A DNA stretch of 64,000 nucleotides from Betaproteobacteria bacterium. GTDB taxonomy: Bacteria > Pseudomonadota > Gammaproteobacteria > Burkholderiales > Rhodocyclaceae. The notes beneath the pieces were generated by a model, which saw only the letters and a program-made list of their open reading frames with translations, had not been told where the DNA came from and made no database searches. The translations under genes and the position numbers were made by a program. The stretch is taken from positions 62,001 to 126,000 of the forward strand of contig VGHJ01000001.1 in assembly GCA_016868295.1 (NCBI GenBank). The letters run 5' to 3'. Positions 27,608-35,805 of this stretch are shown one piece after another (within the stretch, counting starts at the first letter, position 1; every line of letters begins with the position of its first letter).

Positions 27608-29206
27608 ATGAACGTCGCCAACGGCAGCCGGCCGCCCATCGACACCGCCGACGCGCGCGCCTGCGTGGCGCTGATCTCCGGCCTGCCGCTGACCAACGCA
27701 CGCGAGGCGCACCAGGCCCTCGTCACCCTGCTCACAGGCCTTGCCCACCGGCCGCCGGCGCCGGCGGCATATCTCGACATGCTGGAGGCGGCGCGCGCGC
27801 CGCTCGCTTTCCTGCAGGACGAGCTGGCGCAGCGCTATGCCGGCAAGCCTCTGCCGCCCACCCCGGCGGAGAGCGAGGCCTTCCGCCACGTGCTCTCGCT
27901 CTGGCAGGCCGCGGCGCGCGCCTACGCCCAGGTGGCACAACTCGGCGCCGGCGACGCGCGCGTGCAGGCGCAGCTCGCCCTGATCTGCCACCGCTGCGTG
28001 CACTATGCCGGGCAGGTCGTCCTCGAATCCTTCCGCGCCCGGCGCGAACCCACGCCGGGCGCCTGGATCGACCTGCACGGCTATTACGCCACGGCGGAGG
28101 AATGGGGCATCGACAAGACGACGGTGCCCGAGCCCCTCGGCGAGTCGCGCAAGCTGCAGAGCGCCGCCGAGGCCTATGCCGCGATCCTGCTGGCCGACCT
28201 CGCCAGTCCCTACAGCCGCGGCGCCCACGAGTTCGGCTGGATCATGCGCTGGGCGCGCAACTTCGCGCCGCTGACGGCCATCCGGCGGGCCGGCGAAAAC
28301 ATCGGCGGGCACGCCTTCGGCGTCGACCTGATGCACGACGCCAGCGCGCGCCCGCTGGAGAGAATGGCGCCGAGCGACTCGCTGCGCCATTTCGACACGA
28401 CCCAGCTCGCGCCAAAGCTGCAGGACATCCTGGCGCGGCTGAAGCTGCACGAAACGCCGGCGGCGCTCGGGCTGGGCGACAACTGTCCCGCCGCCACCGC
28501 CAGCCGTCTTCTGCTGCAGCTCTACAAGCCCTGGTGCCTGAACGCCACGCCGCGCCGCTGGAAGCGGCGCGGCGCGCAGGGCATCGCCCAAGCCTGCCTC
28601 GGCTTCGAGCCGATCCACTTCCATGTCAGCGGCGAGGAGTTCAACCAGCCCGAGCACGTGCGCATGTACTCGCGCGGCGACATGGACCGCATCTGGACCT
28701 TCCGCGACCAGGTCGACCCGACGCAACTGAGCGTGCGCGCCTCCCAGGTGCAGATCGCCTATCCGCTCGAGCGCTGGTCGGTCGCCGACCAGTCCGTCTC
28801 CGGCTTCCGCCTGATGCGCGGCGAAGCCGGCGCGCGCATCGAGCACGGCCAGCTGTTCTGCCTGAAGCCGCCCGACGGCGAGCATTTCCTGCTGGCGCAG
28901 GTGAGCTGGAACCTGATGCAGAAGGACGACCTGCTCATCGGCATCCATGTGCTGCCGGGAATTCCGCAGGGCATCGCCGTGCGGCCGACCGGCCTGCAGG
29001 TCTCCCCCTCCGAGCGCTACGTGCGCGCATTCCTCCTGCCCACCGTGCCGGCCCTGAGGGAGGAGCCCTCCCTCGTGCTGCCGCGCGGCTGGTTCCAGGC
29101 CGAGCGCGTCATCGAGCTGTACACCGACCGCGCGGTCAAGGTGCGATTGGGCCTGCTGATGGCCCAGGGCGCCGACTTCGACCGGGCCACTTTCACCCGC
29201 CTCTGA
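27608..29206 (+). CDS. Conserved protein of unknown function, 532 residues
   Basis: Soluble, without signal peptide. The N-terminal half is helical (PLTNAREAHQALVTLL, AYAQVAQLGAGDARVQAQLALICHRC). It is followed by a mixed region with HEFGWIMRWARNF and GFEPIHFHVSGEEFNQP. The C-terminal beta-rich module is FCLKPPDGEHFLLAQVSWN, PSLVLPRGWFQAERVIELYTD and KVRLGLLMAQGADFDRATF. The last 58 residues match the tail of the gene just upstream. I do not recognise a named family. A beta-barrel such as PilZ is conceivable at the C terminus, but no RxxxR or D/NxSxxG motif is evident. Confidence 0.7.
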   Translation: MNVANGSRPPIDTADARACVALISGLPLTNAREAHQALVTLLTGLAHRPPAPAAYLDMLEAARAPLAFLQDELAQRYAGKPLPPTPAESEAFRHVLSLWQAAARAYAQVAQLGAGDARVQAQLALICHRCVHYAGQVVLESFRARREPTPGAWIDLHGYYATAEEWGIDKTTVPEPLGESRKLQSAAEAYAAILLADLASPYSRGAHEFGWIMRWARNFAPLTAIRRAGENIGGHAFGVDLMHDASARPLERMAPSDSLRHFDTTQLAPKLQDILARLKLHETPAALGLGDNCPAATASRLLLQLYKPWCLNATPRRWKRRGAQGIAQACLGFEPIHFHVSGEEFNQPEHVRMYSRGDMDRIWTFRDQVDPTQLSVRASQVQIAYPLERWSVADQSVSGFRLMRGEAGARIEHGQLFCLKPPDGEHFLLAQVSWNLMQKDDLLIGIHVLPGIPQGIAVRPTGLQVSPSERYVRAFLLPTVPALREEPSLVLPRGWFQAERVIELYTDRAVKVRLGLLMAQGADFDRATFTRL

Positions 29207-29269
29207 GCGCGGGTATTGCCCGCCCCAACTGCTGTATCATTACCAGTCCCAATTGGCCTGGAGACGGTC

Positions 29270-29719
29270 ATGGGCGGCCTCGACAAAGAAACCCCCATCC
29301 CCACCGAAATCAAGCTGCACCAGAAGTCGCGCCTGATGGAAATCGCCTTTTCCGACGGCAGCCGCTGCGAGCTGTCCTACGAATTGCTGCGCGTCTACAG
29401 CCCATCGGCGGAAGTGCGCGGCCACGGCCCCGGCCAGGAAACCCTGCAGGTGGGCAAGCGCGACGTCGAGATCCAGCAAATCGAGCCGGTCGGCGCCTAC
29501 GCCGTCAAGCCGGTGTTCTCGGACGGCCACGACAGCGGCCTGTATTCCTGGGACTACCTCTACTGGCTCGGCGCCAACCGCGACCGGCTCTGGCAGGAAT
29601 ACCTCGACCGCATGGCCGAAGCCGGCGCCAGCCGCGACCCGGCCGACTACCCCTCGCTGCCGAAAGAGGGCGGCTGCGGCAGCGGCGGTTGCGGCGGCGG
29701 CAGCTGCGGTTCTCATTAA
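29270..29719 (+). CDS. DUF971 domain protein (gamma-butyrobetaine hydroxylase N-terminal-like)
   Basis: Protein of 149 residues with PTEIKLHQKSRLMEIAFSDGSRCELSYELLRVYSP, then VGAYAVKPVFSDGHDSGLYSWDYLYWL, the full DUF971 pattern. The tail is Gly/Cys/Ser-rich (GGCGSGGCGGGSCGSH) and may bind metal or an Fe-S cluster. The ATG (MGGLDKE) was chosen because the upstream in-frame start is poor. ubiE follows after 27 bp, the usual betaproteobacterial order. Confidence 0.85.
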   Translation: MGGLDKETPIPTEIKLHQKSRLMEIAFSDGSRCELSYELLRVYSPSAEVRGHGPGQETLQVGKRDVEIQQIEPVGAYAVKPVFSDGHDSGLYSWDYLYWLGANRDRLWQEYLDRMAEAGASRDPADYPSLPKEGGCGSGGCGGGSCGSH

Positions 29720-29741
29720 AAGTCAGCCTCCACAGCACGGC
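29718..29741 (+). repeat. Dispersed 24-bp motif, copy 7
   Basis: Plus orientation, in the 27-bp gap between the DUF971 gene and ubiE and overlapping the DUF971 stop. This intergenic copy keeps AAAAGTCAG and CACGGC without protein constraint. Confidence 0.85.
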
Positions 29742-29746
29742 GCATC

Positions 29747-30484
29747 ATGACCGAGAAGACCACCCATTTCGGCTACAAGCAGGTCGACGAGGCCGAGAAG
29801 GCGAAACACGTCGCCGGCGTCTTCGATTCCGTCGCCGACAAGTACGACGTGATGAACGACCTCATGTCGCTCGGCCTGCACCGCCTGTGGAAGGTCTTCG
29901 CCATCGAGGTCTCCGGCGTGCGCGCGGGCGACCGGGTGCTCGACGTCGCCGGCGGCACGGCCGACCTCTCGCTGGCCTTCGCCAGGCGCGTCGGCAGCCA
30001 AGGCCAGGTCTGGCTCACCGACATCAACAACGCCATGCTGACGCGCGGCCGCGACCGCCTCATCGACCACGGCCACATGATGCCGGCGGCGCAATGCGAC
30101 GGCGAAAAGCTGCCCTTCCCCTCGGACTATTTCGATTGCGTCAGTTGCGCCTTCGGCCTGCGCAACATGACGCACAAGGAGGCGGCGCTGGCCGAGATGG
30201 CGCGCGTGCTGCGTCCGGGCGGGCGGCTCCTCATCCTCGAATTCTCCAGGGTCTGGAAGCCGCTCGAATCGGCGTATGATTTCTACTCTTTCAAGGTCCT
30301 GCCCTGGCTGGGCTCGAAGGTGGTGAACGACCCCCGCAGCTACCGGTACCTGGCCGAATCGATCCGCATGCACCCCGACCAGGAAACCCTGAAGGGCATG
30401 ATGGAACAAGCCGGCCTCGGCAAGGTCGAATACTTCAACATGGCGGCCGGCGTGGTCGCCCTGCATCGCGGTTACAAATTCTGA
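29747..30484 (+). CDS. ubiE: Ubiquinone/menaquinone C-methyltransferase UbiE
   Basis: SAM-dependent C-methylation in ubiquinone (and menaquinone) synthesis. The 245 residues include [23 protein letters not shown] at the start and the SAM motif [36 protein letters not shown] and [19 protein letters not shown] follow, all diagnostic. It is in line with a Tim44-like gene and ubiJ. Confidence 0.96.
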   Translation: MTEKTTHFGYKQVDEAEKAKHVAGVFDSVADKYDVMNDLMSLGLHRLWKVFAIEVSGVRAGDRVLDVAGGTADLSLAFARRVGSQGQVWLTDINNAMLTRGRDRLIDHGHMMPAAQCDGEKLPFPSDYFDCVSCAFGLRNMTHKEAALAEMARVLRPGGRLLILEFSRVWKPLESAYDFYSFKVLPWLGSKVVNDPRSYRYLAESIRMHPDQETLKGMMEQAGLGKVEYFNMAAGVVALHRGYKF

Positions 30485-30498
30485 CAGGAGGAAGTGAC

Positions 30499-31395
30499 AT
30501 GAAAAACGTTCTCATCGCTGCCTTTGCCGCCGTGGTCGGCCTCGGCTTCGCCGCCTCCGACGCAGAGGCCAAGCGCGTCGGCGGCGGCAAGAGTTCCGGC
30601 ATGCAGCGCGACAACACGGTGATGAAGCGCGACGCCGCGCCGGCGCAGCCCGCCGCACCGACGCAGAATGCCGTGCCGGCCAAGCCGGCGCAAACGACGC
30701 CGGCGCCGCAGCCCTCCGGCATGAGCCGCTGGCTCGGCCCCATCGCCGGCCTCGCCGCCGGCATCGGCCTGGCCGCCCTGCTCTCCCACTTCGGCCTCGG
30801 CGAAGGCGTCGCCTCCTTTCTCATGCTGCTGCTGATCGGCCTGGCGATCTTCTTCGTCATCCGTCTGATCTTCCGCCGCCGCGCGCCGCAAAGTCAGCCG
30901 CTGCAATACGCCGGCAGCGCTGCACTTCCTTCGGTCGCCGGCCATGCGCCCGCGCCGATGCGGTTCGAGGCGCCGGCAGCGGCGAGCGGCGGGAGCGCGG
31001 CCCCCGCGGCGGCCGGCACGATTCCGGCCGGCTTCGACGTCGACGGCTTCCTGCGCCAGGCCAAGCTCAATTTCGTGCGCCTGCAGGCGGCCAACGACCA
31101 GATGAACATCGAGGACATCCGCAACTTCACCACGCCGGAGATGTTCGCCGAGATCAAGCTGGAGATCGAAGAGCGCGGCGGCGGCACGCAGCAGACCGAC
31201 GTCGTCACGCTCAATGCCGAGCTGCTCGATGTGCGCGAGGAGAACCGCCAGTACGTCGCCAGCGTGCGCTTCCACGGCGCCATCCGCGAGGTGGAAGGCA
31301 CCGCGCCGGAAGCATTCGACGAGGTCTGGCACCTCGCCAAGCCGCTCGACGGCAGCCGCGGCTGGACAGTCGCCGGCATCCAGCAGTTCAACTGA
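30499..31395 (+). CDS. Tim44-like domain membrane protein
   Basis: Protein of 298 residues with a signal or anchor at the N terminus (MKNVLIAAFAAVVGLGFAAS), an Ala/Pro/Gln linker and hydrophobic segments at about 78-95 and 105-125. The C-terminal Tim44-like domain is at 175-298, with FLRQAKLNFVRLQAANDQMNIEDIRNF and FDEVWHLAKP. A well-spaced GACAGGAGG ribosome-binding site precedes the ATG. Bacterial Tim44-like proteins are commonly found between ubiE and ubiJ; their function is unknown. A strong terminator follows. Confidence 0.88.
   Translation: MKNVLIAAFAAVVGLGFAASDAEAKRVGGGKSSGMQRDNTVMKRDAAPAQPAAPTQNAVPAKPAQTTPAPQPSGMSRWLGPIAGLAAGIGLAALLSHFGLGEGVASFLMLLLIGLAIFFVIRLIFRRRAPQSQPLQYAGSAALPSVAGHAPAPMRFEAPAAASGGSAAPAAAGTIPAGFDVDGFLRQAKLNFVRLQAANDQMNIEDIRNFTTPEMFAEIKLEIEERGGGTQQTDVVTLNAELLDVREENRQYVASVRFHGAIREVEGTAPEAFDEVWHLAKPLDGSRGWTVAGIQQFN
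30889..30912 (+). repeat. Dispersed 24-bp motif, copy 8
   Basis: Plus orientation in the Tim44-like gene. The reading frame is the third one (Q-S-Q-P-L-Q-Y-A), unlike the LTF and KVS frames of other copies. The distal element is TACGCC. Confidence 0.7.
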
Positions 31396-31410
31396 ACGAC
31401 GCGTCATCGA

Positions 31411-31434
31411 AGGGGGCCTGCGGGCCCCCTTTTC
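31411..31434 (+). terminator. Rho-independent terminator after Tim44-like gene
   Basis: GGGGGCC/GGCCCCC stem with a TGCG loop and a following TTTTC. It lies 14 bp upstream of ubiJ, so ubiJ probably needs partial read-through or its own start. Confidence 0.75.
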
Positions 31435-31447
31435 GTTGCAGCCCATC

Positions 31448-32026
31448 ATGCTCGACCTGGCATTCCTCGCCGCGCTCAACCGCCTTCTCGCCGCCGCCCC
31501 CTGGGCGCGCGACAAGCTCGCCCCCTTTTCCGGCAAGCGGGCGCACCTGGCGCTGGGGCCGCTTCCCGTCGAATTCCGCATCGCACCCGACGGCACGCTC
31601 GAATCGCTCGGCAGCGGCGCGCCCGACGTCGAAATCATCCTGCCCCTGCCGACGCCGCTTGCCCTGCTCGCCGGCCGCGAGGCGCTGATGAAGAACGCCC
31701 GCATCGGCGGCGCCGCCGATTTCGCCGAGGCGCTCGGCTTCGTCCTGCGCAACCTGGAATGGGACGCCGAGGAGGATCTGAGCCGGATCGTCGGCGACAT
31801 CGCCGCGCACCGGATCATCAAGGTCGCGGGCGAATTCGCCGCCGGCCAAGCCGACATCGCGCGACGCCTGGCGGAAAACGTCGCCGAGTATCTGCGCTAC
31901 GAGCAGCCCGCCGGGGTGGGCAAGACCGAACTGACCGCCTTCGCCGGGGACATCGACGCCCTCCGGCGCGATGCCGATTCTCTCGAACGACGCATTGCCT
32001 CCATAGAAAAATCTTCTGTGACTTAG
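31448..32026 (+). CDS. ubiJ: Ubiquinone biosynthesis accessory protein UbiJ (SCP2 domain)
   Basis: Lipid-binding organiser of the soluble Ubi complex. The 192 residues hold an SCP2-like domain (about 20-115, including EIILPLPTPLALLAGREALMKNARIGG), with WDAEEDLSRIVGDIAAHRI and a C-terminal coiled coil (about 160-190), the family layout. It follows ubiE and the Tim44-like gene. The ubiB gene that often comes next is absent here and a haem protein follows instead. Confidence 0.9.
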   Translation: MLDLAFLAALNRLLAAAPWARDKLAPFSGKRAHLALGPLPVEFRIAPDGTLESLGSGAPDVEIILPLPTPLALLAGREALMKNARIGGAADFAEALGFVLRNLEWDAEEDLSRIVGDIAAHRIIKVAGEFAAGQADIARRLAENVAEYLRYEQPAGVGKTELTAFAGDIDALRRDADSLERRIASIEKSSVT

Positions 32027-32091
32027 GTTACGGAAGACCTTAGAGTGCGCAAGGAGAATTGCCGCGCATTTCTCATTTCCGGGAGGAGACC

Positions 32092-32667
32092 ATGAAGAAG
32101 ACCGTTCGCATCGCCCTGCCGCTGGCGCTCGCACTCGCCGCCGCGCCCGGTTTCGCCAACGACGACAAGATGCTCAGCGAGGCACGCGGCGTCGCTGCCG
32201 GCATTCCGCCGAAGCTGCTCAACGTGCTCGACGAGGAGATCAAGAAGGGCGGCCCCGAGGGCGCCATCGGCGTCTGCCGCGAGAAGGCGCCGGCCATGGC
32301 CAGGGCCGCCTCCGAGCAGACCGGCTGGGCCATCCGCCGCGTCAGCCTGAAGAACCGCAACCCGAAGGCCGTGCCCGACGCCTGGGAAGAAGCGGTGCTG
32401 AAGGACTTCGACAAGCGCGCCGCCGCCGGCGAGAAACCGACCGGCCTGGAGAAGGGCGAGGTCGTGACGGTGGACGGCAAGCAGATGTACCGCTACATGA
32501 AGGCGCTGCCGACGCAGGACCTCTGCCTGCAGTGCCACGGCACCCCGGAGCGCGTCAGCCCGGCGGTGCAGGCCAAGCTAAAGGAGTTCTATCCCGACGA
32601 CAAGGCCGTCGGCTACGCCTCGGCTGAAATCCGCGGCGCCATCACGCTAAAGAAGCCGCTGCCGTAA
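32092..32667 (+). CDS. Periplasmic c-type haem protein, DUF3365/Tll0287-like
   Basis: Protein of 191 residues with a signal peptide (MKKTVRIALPLALALAAAPGFA) and a PAS-like Tll0287/DUF3365 domain. It has one haem-binding motif CLQCH at about 145-149 (QDLCLQCHGTPE) and the typical DDKAVGYASAEIRGAITL end. It probably carries one covalent haem in the periplasm; redox partner unknown. A strong GGGAGGAG ribosome-binding site is present. The 3' end overlaps glpD by 26 bp on the other strand. Confidence 0.85.
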   Translation: MKKTVRIALPLALALAAAPGFANDDKMLSEARGVAAGIPPKLLNVLDEEIKKGGPEGAIGVCREKAPAMARAASEQTGWAIRRVSLKNRNPKAVPDAWEEAVLKDFDKRAAAGEKPTGLEKGEVVTVDGKQMYRYMKALPTQDLCLQCHGTPERVSPAVQAKLKEFYPDDKAVGYASAEIRGAITLKKPLP

Positions 32668-34162
32668 TTTTCCGCGACAGGTAGTCGGCGAGGCGGCCGC
32701 GTGCCGCCTCGTCCGTTTTCAGGCCGCACTTCGTGCGCCGCCAGAGGATGTCGTCGGCCTCGCGCGCCCATTCGTTCGCGATCATGTAGTCCACCTCCGC
32801 GGCATACAGGCCGCCGCCGAAACACTCCCCCAGCTCCGCTTCCGTCCGCGCCGTGCCGAGAACGCGCGCAGCCAGCGTGCCGTGGCGCCGCGCCAGGGCA
32901 TGCAGCAATTCCGCCGGCAGCCGAGGATAGCGCCGCGCCAGCTCGAGCAGCAACCCGCCCGGTCCGTCCGGGCCGAGCCCGCCGCCGGGCAGGTGCACCT
33001 GCGCGCTCCACGGCGGCCGCAGGCCGGGCAGCCAGGGCCCGAGCCGCTCGAGCACCTTCTCGGCCAGCCGGCGATAAGTCGTCAGCTTGCCGCCGAACAC
33101 CGACAGCAGCGGCGGTTCGCCGGGCACGCCCTCGAGAAGCAGCTTGCATTCGCGGCTGACCGCCGAGGCGTCGTCGCTGCCGTCGTCGAACAGGCCGCGT
33201 GTGCCAGAGAAGGACCAGACGATGCGCGCCGCGTCGGGCGGGGCGGCGAAATAGCGGCCGACCGCCCTGCACAGGTAGGCGATCTCGTCCGCCTCGGCGT
33301 CGTGCGTCGCGGCCGGCGCGTCGACCGTCGACTCGGTCGTGCCGACGAGGCTGAATTCCTCCTCGTAAGGAATCACGAAAACGATGCGGCCGTCGTCGTT
33401 CTGCAGCAGGTAGGCCTGCTCTCCCGCATACAGTCGCGGCACGACGATATGGCTGCCGCGCACCAGGCGCAGGGTGGCGCCGCCGCAGCCGAGCGAGCGG
33501 TGCAGCTGCGCCGCCCAGGGACCGCCGGCATTCACCAGGATGCGCGCCGCGCATTCGTGCTGCGCGCCGTCCGCCGATTGCAGCAGCGCATGCCATTCCG
33601 GCCCCGCGCGGTGCGCACCGACCAGCCGCGTGCGCATGCGCACCTGCGCGCCGAGCTGCGCGGCCGAGATCACATTGAGCAGGGTGAGGCGCGCGTCGTC
33701 GGTGGCGAGGTCGGAATAGGCGAAGCCGTGCGCGAACGCCGGCCGCAGCGGCGCGCCGAAGGGCGTGCCGCGCAGTGGGAGCGCCTCCCCCCGCTTCAGG
33801 CTGGAGCCGCGCGCCAGGCCGTCGTAAAGGGCGAGGGCGAGGCGGATCATCCAGCGCGGCCGCTGCTCCGGCGAATGCGGGATGACGAAACGCTGCTCGC
33901 GCACGAGGTGCGGCGCGATGGCGCGCAAGGCCTCGCGCTCGGCGAGCGACTCGCGCACCAGGCCGAATTCAAAATGCTCTAGATAGCGCAGCCCGCCGTG
34001 GATCAGCTTGGTCGACGCCGAAGACGTGGCGCCGGCGATGTCGCCCTGCTCGACCAGCAGCACCCTGAGCCCGCGCCCGGCGGCGTCGCGCGCCAGCCCC
34101 GCGCCGTTGATGCCGGCGCCGACGATGAGCAGGTCGAAGACGGTTTCGGCGCCGTCGCTCAC
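32642..34162 (-). CDS. glpD: Glycerol-3-phosphate dehydrogenase (aerobic, FAD)
   Basis: Membrane-associated flavoenzyme that oxidises glycerol-3-phosphate and reduces quinone. The 506 residues include the FAD motif IVGAGINGAGLARDAAGRG, GGLRYLEHFEFGLVRESLAER, VNAGGPWAAQL and FGGKLTTYRRLAEKVL. A GTG start overlaps the stop of the upstream sensor kinase by 4 bp, so glpD is translationally coupled to a sortase-system kinase, an odd partnership. No glpK, glpF or glpR is nearby. Confidence 0.93.
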   Translation of the reverse strand: MSDGAETVFDLLIVGAGINGAGLARDAAGRGLRVLLVEQGDIAGATSSASTKLIHGGLRYLEHFEFGLVRESLAEREALRAIAPHLVREQRFVIPHSPEQRPRWMIRLALALYDGLARGSSLKRGEALPLRGTPFGAPLRPAFAHGFAYSDLATDDARLTLLNVISAAQLGAQVRMRTRLVGAHRAGPEWHALLQSADGAQHECAARILVNAGGPWAAQLHRSLGCGGATLRLVRGSHIVVPRLYAGEQAYLLQNDDGRIVFVIPYEEEFSLVGTTESTVDAPAATHDAEADEIAYLCRAVGRYFAAPPDAARIVWSFSGTRGLFDDGSDDASAVSRECKLLLEGVPGEPPLLSVFGGKLTTYRRLAEKVLERLGPWLPGLRPPWSAQVHLPGGGLGPDGPGGLLLELARRYPRLPAELLHALARRHGTLAARVLGTARTEAELGECFGGGLYAAEVDYMIANEWAREADDILWRRTKCGLKTDEAARGRLADYLSRKITAAASLA

Positions 34163-35805
34163 GTCAGCGGAAAAGTCAGTCTCACCGACACGCCGCTGCC
34201 GTCGGGCAGGTTGGCGGCGCCGATGCTGCCGCCGTGGAACTCGGCGATCAGGCGCGCGATGTAGAGGCCAAGGCCAAGATGCGGCTCGCTGCCGGCACGC
34301 TCGGATCGCGCCGAGATCATCGACTCGAAGAGCCGCCCGCGCACCTCGTCCGGGATCGGCGGACCGGCGTTGGTGACGACGAGCTGGGCATACAGGCCGG
34401 CGCGCAGCAGTTCGATGCGGATCGGCGCGCCGGCGCGGCCGAAGTCGGCCGCGTTGGCCACCAGCTTGTCGAGCAGCTGGGCGAAAAGATCGGGCGAGCC
34501 CTCGACGACGAAGGCCAGCGCCGGCGCCTTCAGTTCGAATGCGCGGTCAGGGTAGGCCTGGCGGTAGCCGCTGACGCATTCCCGCAGCACCTCGGCGAGG
34601 TCGAAGCGGACGCGCGCCTCCGCGTGCAGGCTCTGCTCGAGGCGCGTCGCCTCGCTCATGCGCGTGAGGATCTTCGACAGGCGCGAGAGGCCCTCCTCGG
34701 CGCGCCCGAGGTATACCTGCCGCTGTGCCGGGTCGCTCTCCAGCTTCAGGTTCTCCAGCGAGGAGCGCACCACGGCGATCGGCGTGCGCAGCTCGTGCGA
34801 CAGGCGCCCGGCCAGGCTCTCCAGGTAGCCGTGGTGCTGCGCCAGCTTCTCCAGCACGGCGGAGAAGCTGCGCGACAGGTCGCCGATCTCGTCGCCGGCC
34901 CGCGAGCCCGACGTCAGGCGCTTGAGACGGCCGCGCGCGTCCACCGCGCTCTCCGCCTCGTCGCGCAGCCGCCGGATGCGGTTCGACAGGCGCGTGGCGA
35001 AGCCGAGCAGCACGGCGGCGGCCAGCGCGAACACCACGACGGTGGTAAGCAGCAGGCGCTCGAGCGCCTGGCTGCGCACGGCGAGGATGGAATGCGTCGT
35101 CTCCTCGACGACGACGGCGCCGACCACGTCGTCGCGGCTCCAGATCGAATGCGCCGCCGAGACGATCACGGCGCGGCCGTCGGCGCTGGCGCGCAGCCGC
35201 GTCGCCGGCGCGCCGAGCAGCGCGCGGCTGATCTCGCGCCCGGTGGCGAGCACGTCGGCGTCGAGCGCCTCGTCGAAATCCTCCGCCGGCCGCGGCACGA
35301 TGCGGGCAAGGATGTCGCGCCACAGCCGCGCGGCCCCGTCGCCGTCGCCATTTTCCGGCGCCGCCGCCTGTTTCAGGCTGCCGGTGAGCGCCAGCAATTT
35401 GAGCTCGCGGTTCACCACCCAGATGCGCGAGGTCGAGCGCTCCAGCCCGCGCAGAATGGCGCCGATCTCCGCCACCGACTGCTGCTCGCTCACCCCCGAC
35501 TCGCGTCCGATCTCCTCGACCAGCACCGGCTGGCCGGATTTCTCCGCCCGCTCCGTCGCCTGCCGCAGGCTCTCCTCCGCCGCGCGCCGCGCCTCGTCGT
35601 TCTGCGCCGGCTTGACACGCATCAGCTGCGGCCGCTCGTGCAGGGCGGTGGCCACCGCGCGCGCCGTCGCCAGCAGCGCCTGCTGCTGCGCCTCGAGCAG
35701 GAAGCGCTCCATCTCCTGCACGTAGCGCCAGCCGACCCAGGGCAGCGCGAGCAGCGTCAGCGCGACGAGCGCCAGCTTCAGCCTGAGGGTGATGCGGAAA
35801 TTCAT
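34159..35805 (-). CDS. Proteobacterial dedicated sortase system histidine kinase (PdsS-type)
   Basis: Sensor kinase of 548 residues. It has an N-terminal membrane helix (about 8-28, LKLALVALTLLALPWVGW), an extracytoplasmic region to about 255, a second helix (LLLTTVVVFALAAAVLLGF), HAMP, a HisKA box GRLSHELRTPIAVV and an ATPase domain with GLGLYIARLIAEFHGG. The segment EMERFLLEAQQQALLATARAVATAL and LERSTSRIWVVNRELKLLALTGSL are typical of the sortase-system group. Members I know of are longer in the sensory part, so this one may also be shortened (uncertain). It overlaps the regulator gene by 4 bp. Its own genes look intact, unlike the sortase genes opposite. Confidence 0.85.
   Translation of the reverse strand: MNFRITLRLKLALVALTLLALPWVGWRYVQEMERFLLEAQQQALLATARAVATALHERPQLMRVKPAQNDEARRAAEESLRQATERAEKSGQPVLVEEIGRESGVSEQQSVAEIGAILRGLERSTSRIWVVNRELKLLALTGSLKQAAAPENGDGDGAARLWRDILARIVPRPAEDFDEALDADVLATGREISRALLGAPATRLRASADGRAVIVSAAHSIWSRDDVVGAVVVEETTHSILAVRSQALERLLLTTVVVFALAAAVLLGFATRLSNRIRRLRDEAESAVDARGRLKRLTSGSRAGDEIGDLSRSFSAVLEKLAQHHGYLESLAGRLSHELRTPIAVVRSSLENLKLESDPAQRQVYLGRAEEGLSRLSKILTRMSEATRLEQSLHAEARVRFDLAEVLRECVSGYRQAYPDRAFELKAPALAFVVEGSPDLFAQLLDKLVANAADFGRAGAPIRIELLRAGLYAQLVVTNAGPPIPDEVRGRLFESMISARSERAGSEPHLGLGLYIARLIAEFHGGSIGAANLPDGSGVSVRLTFPLT
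34171..34194 (+). repeat. Dispersed 24-bp motif, copy 9
   Basis: Plus orientation, in the last codons of the sensor kinase gene, which reads it on the other strand as GVSVRLTF. Distal element CACGCC. Confidence 0.75.
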
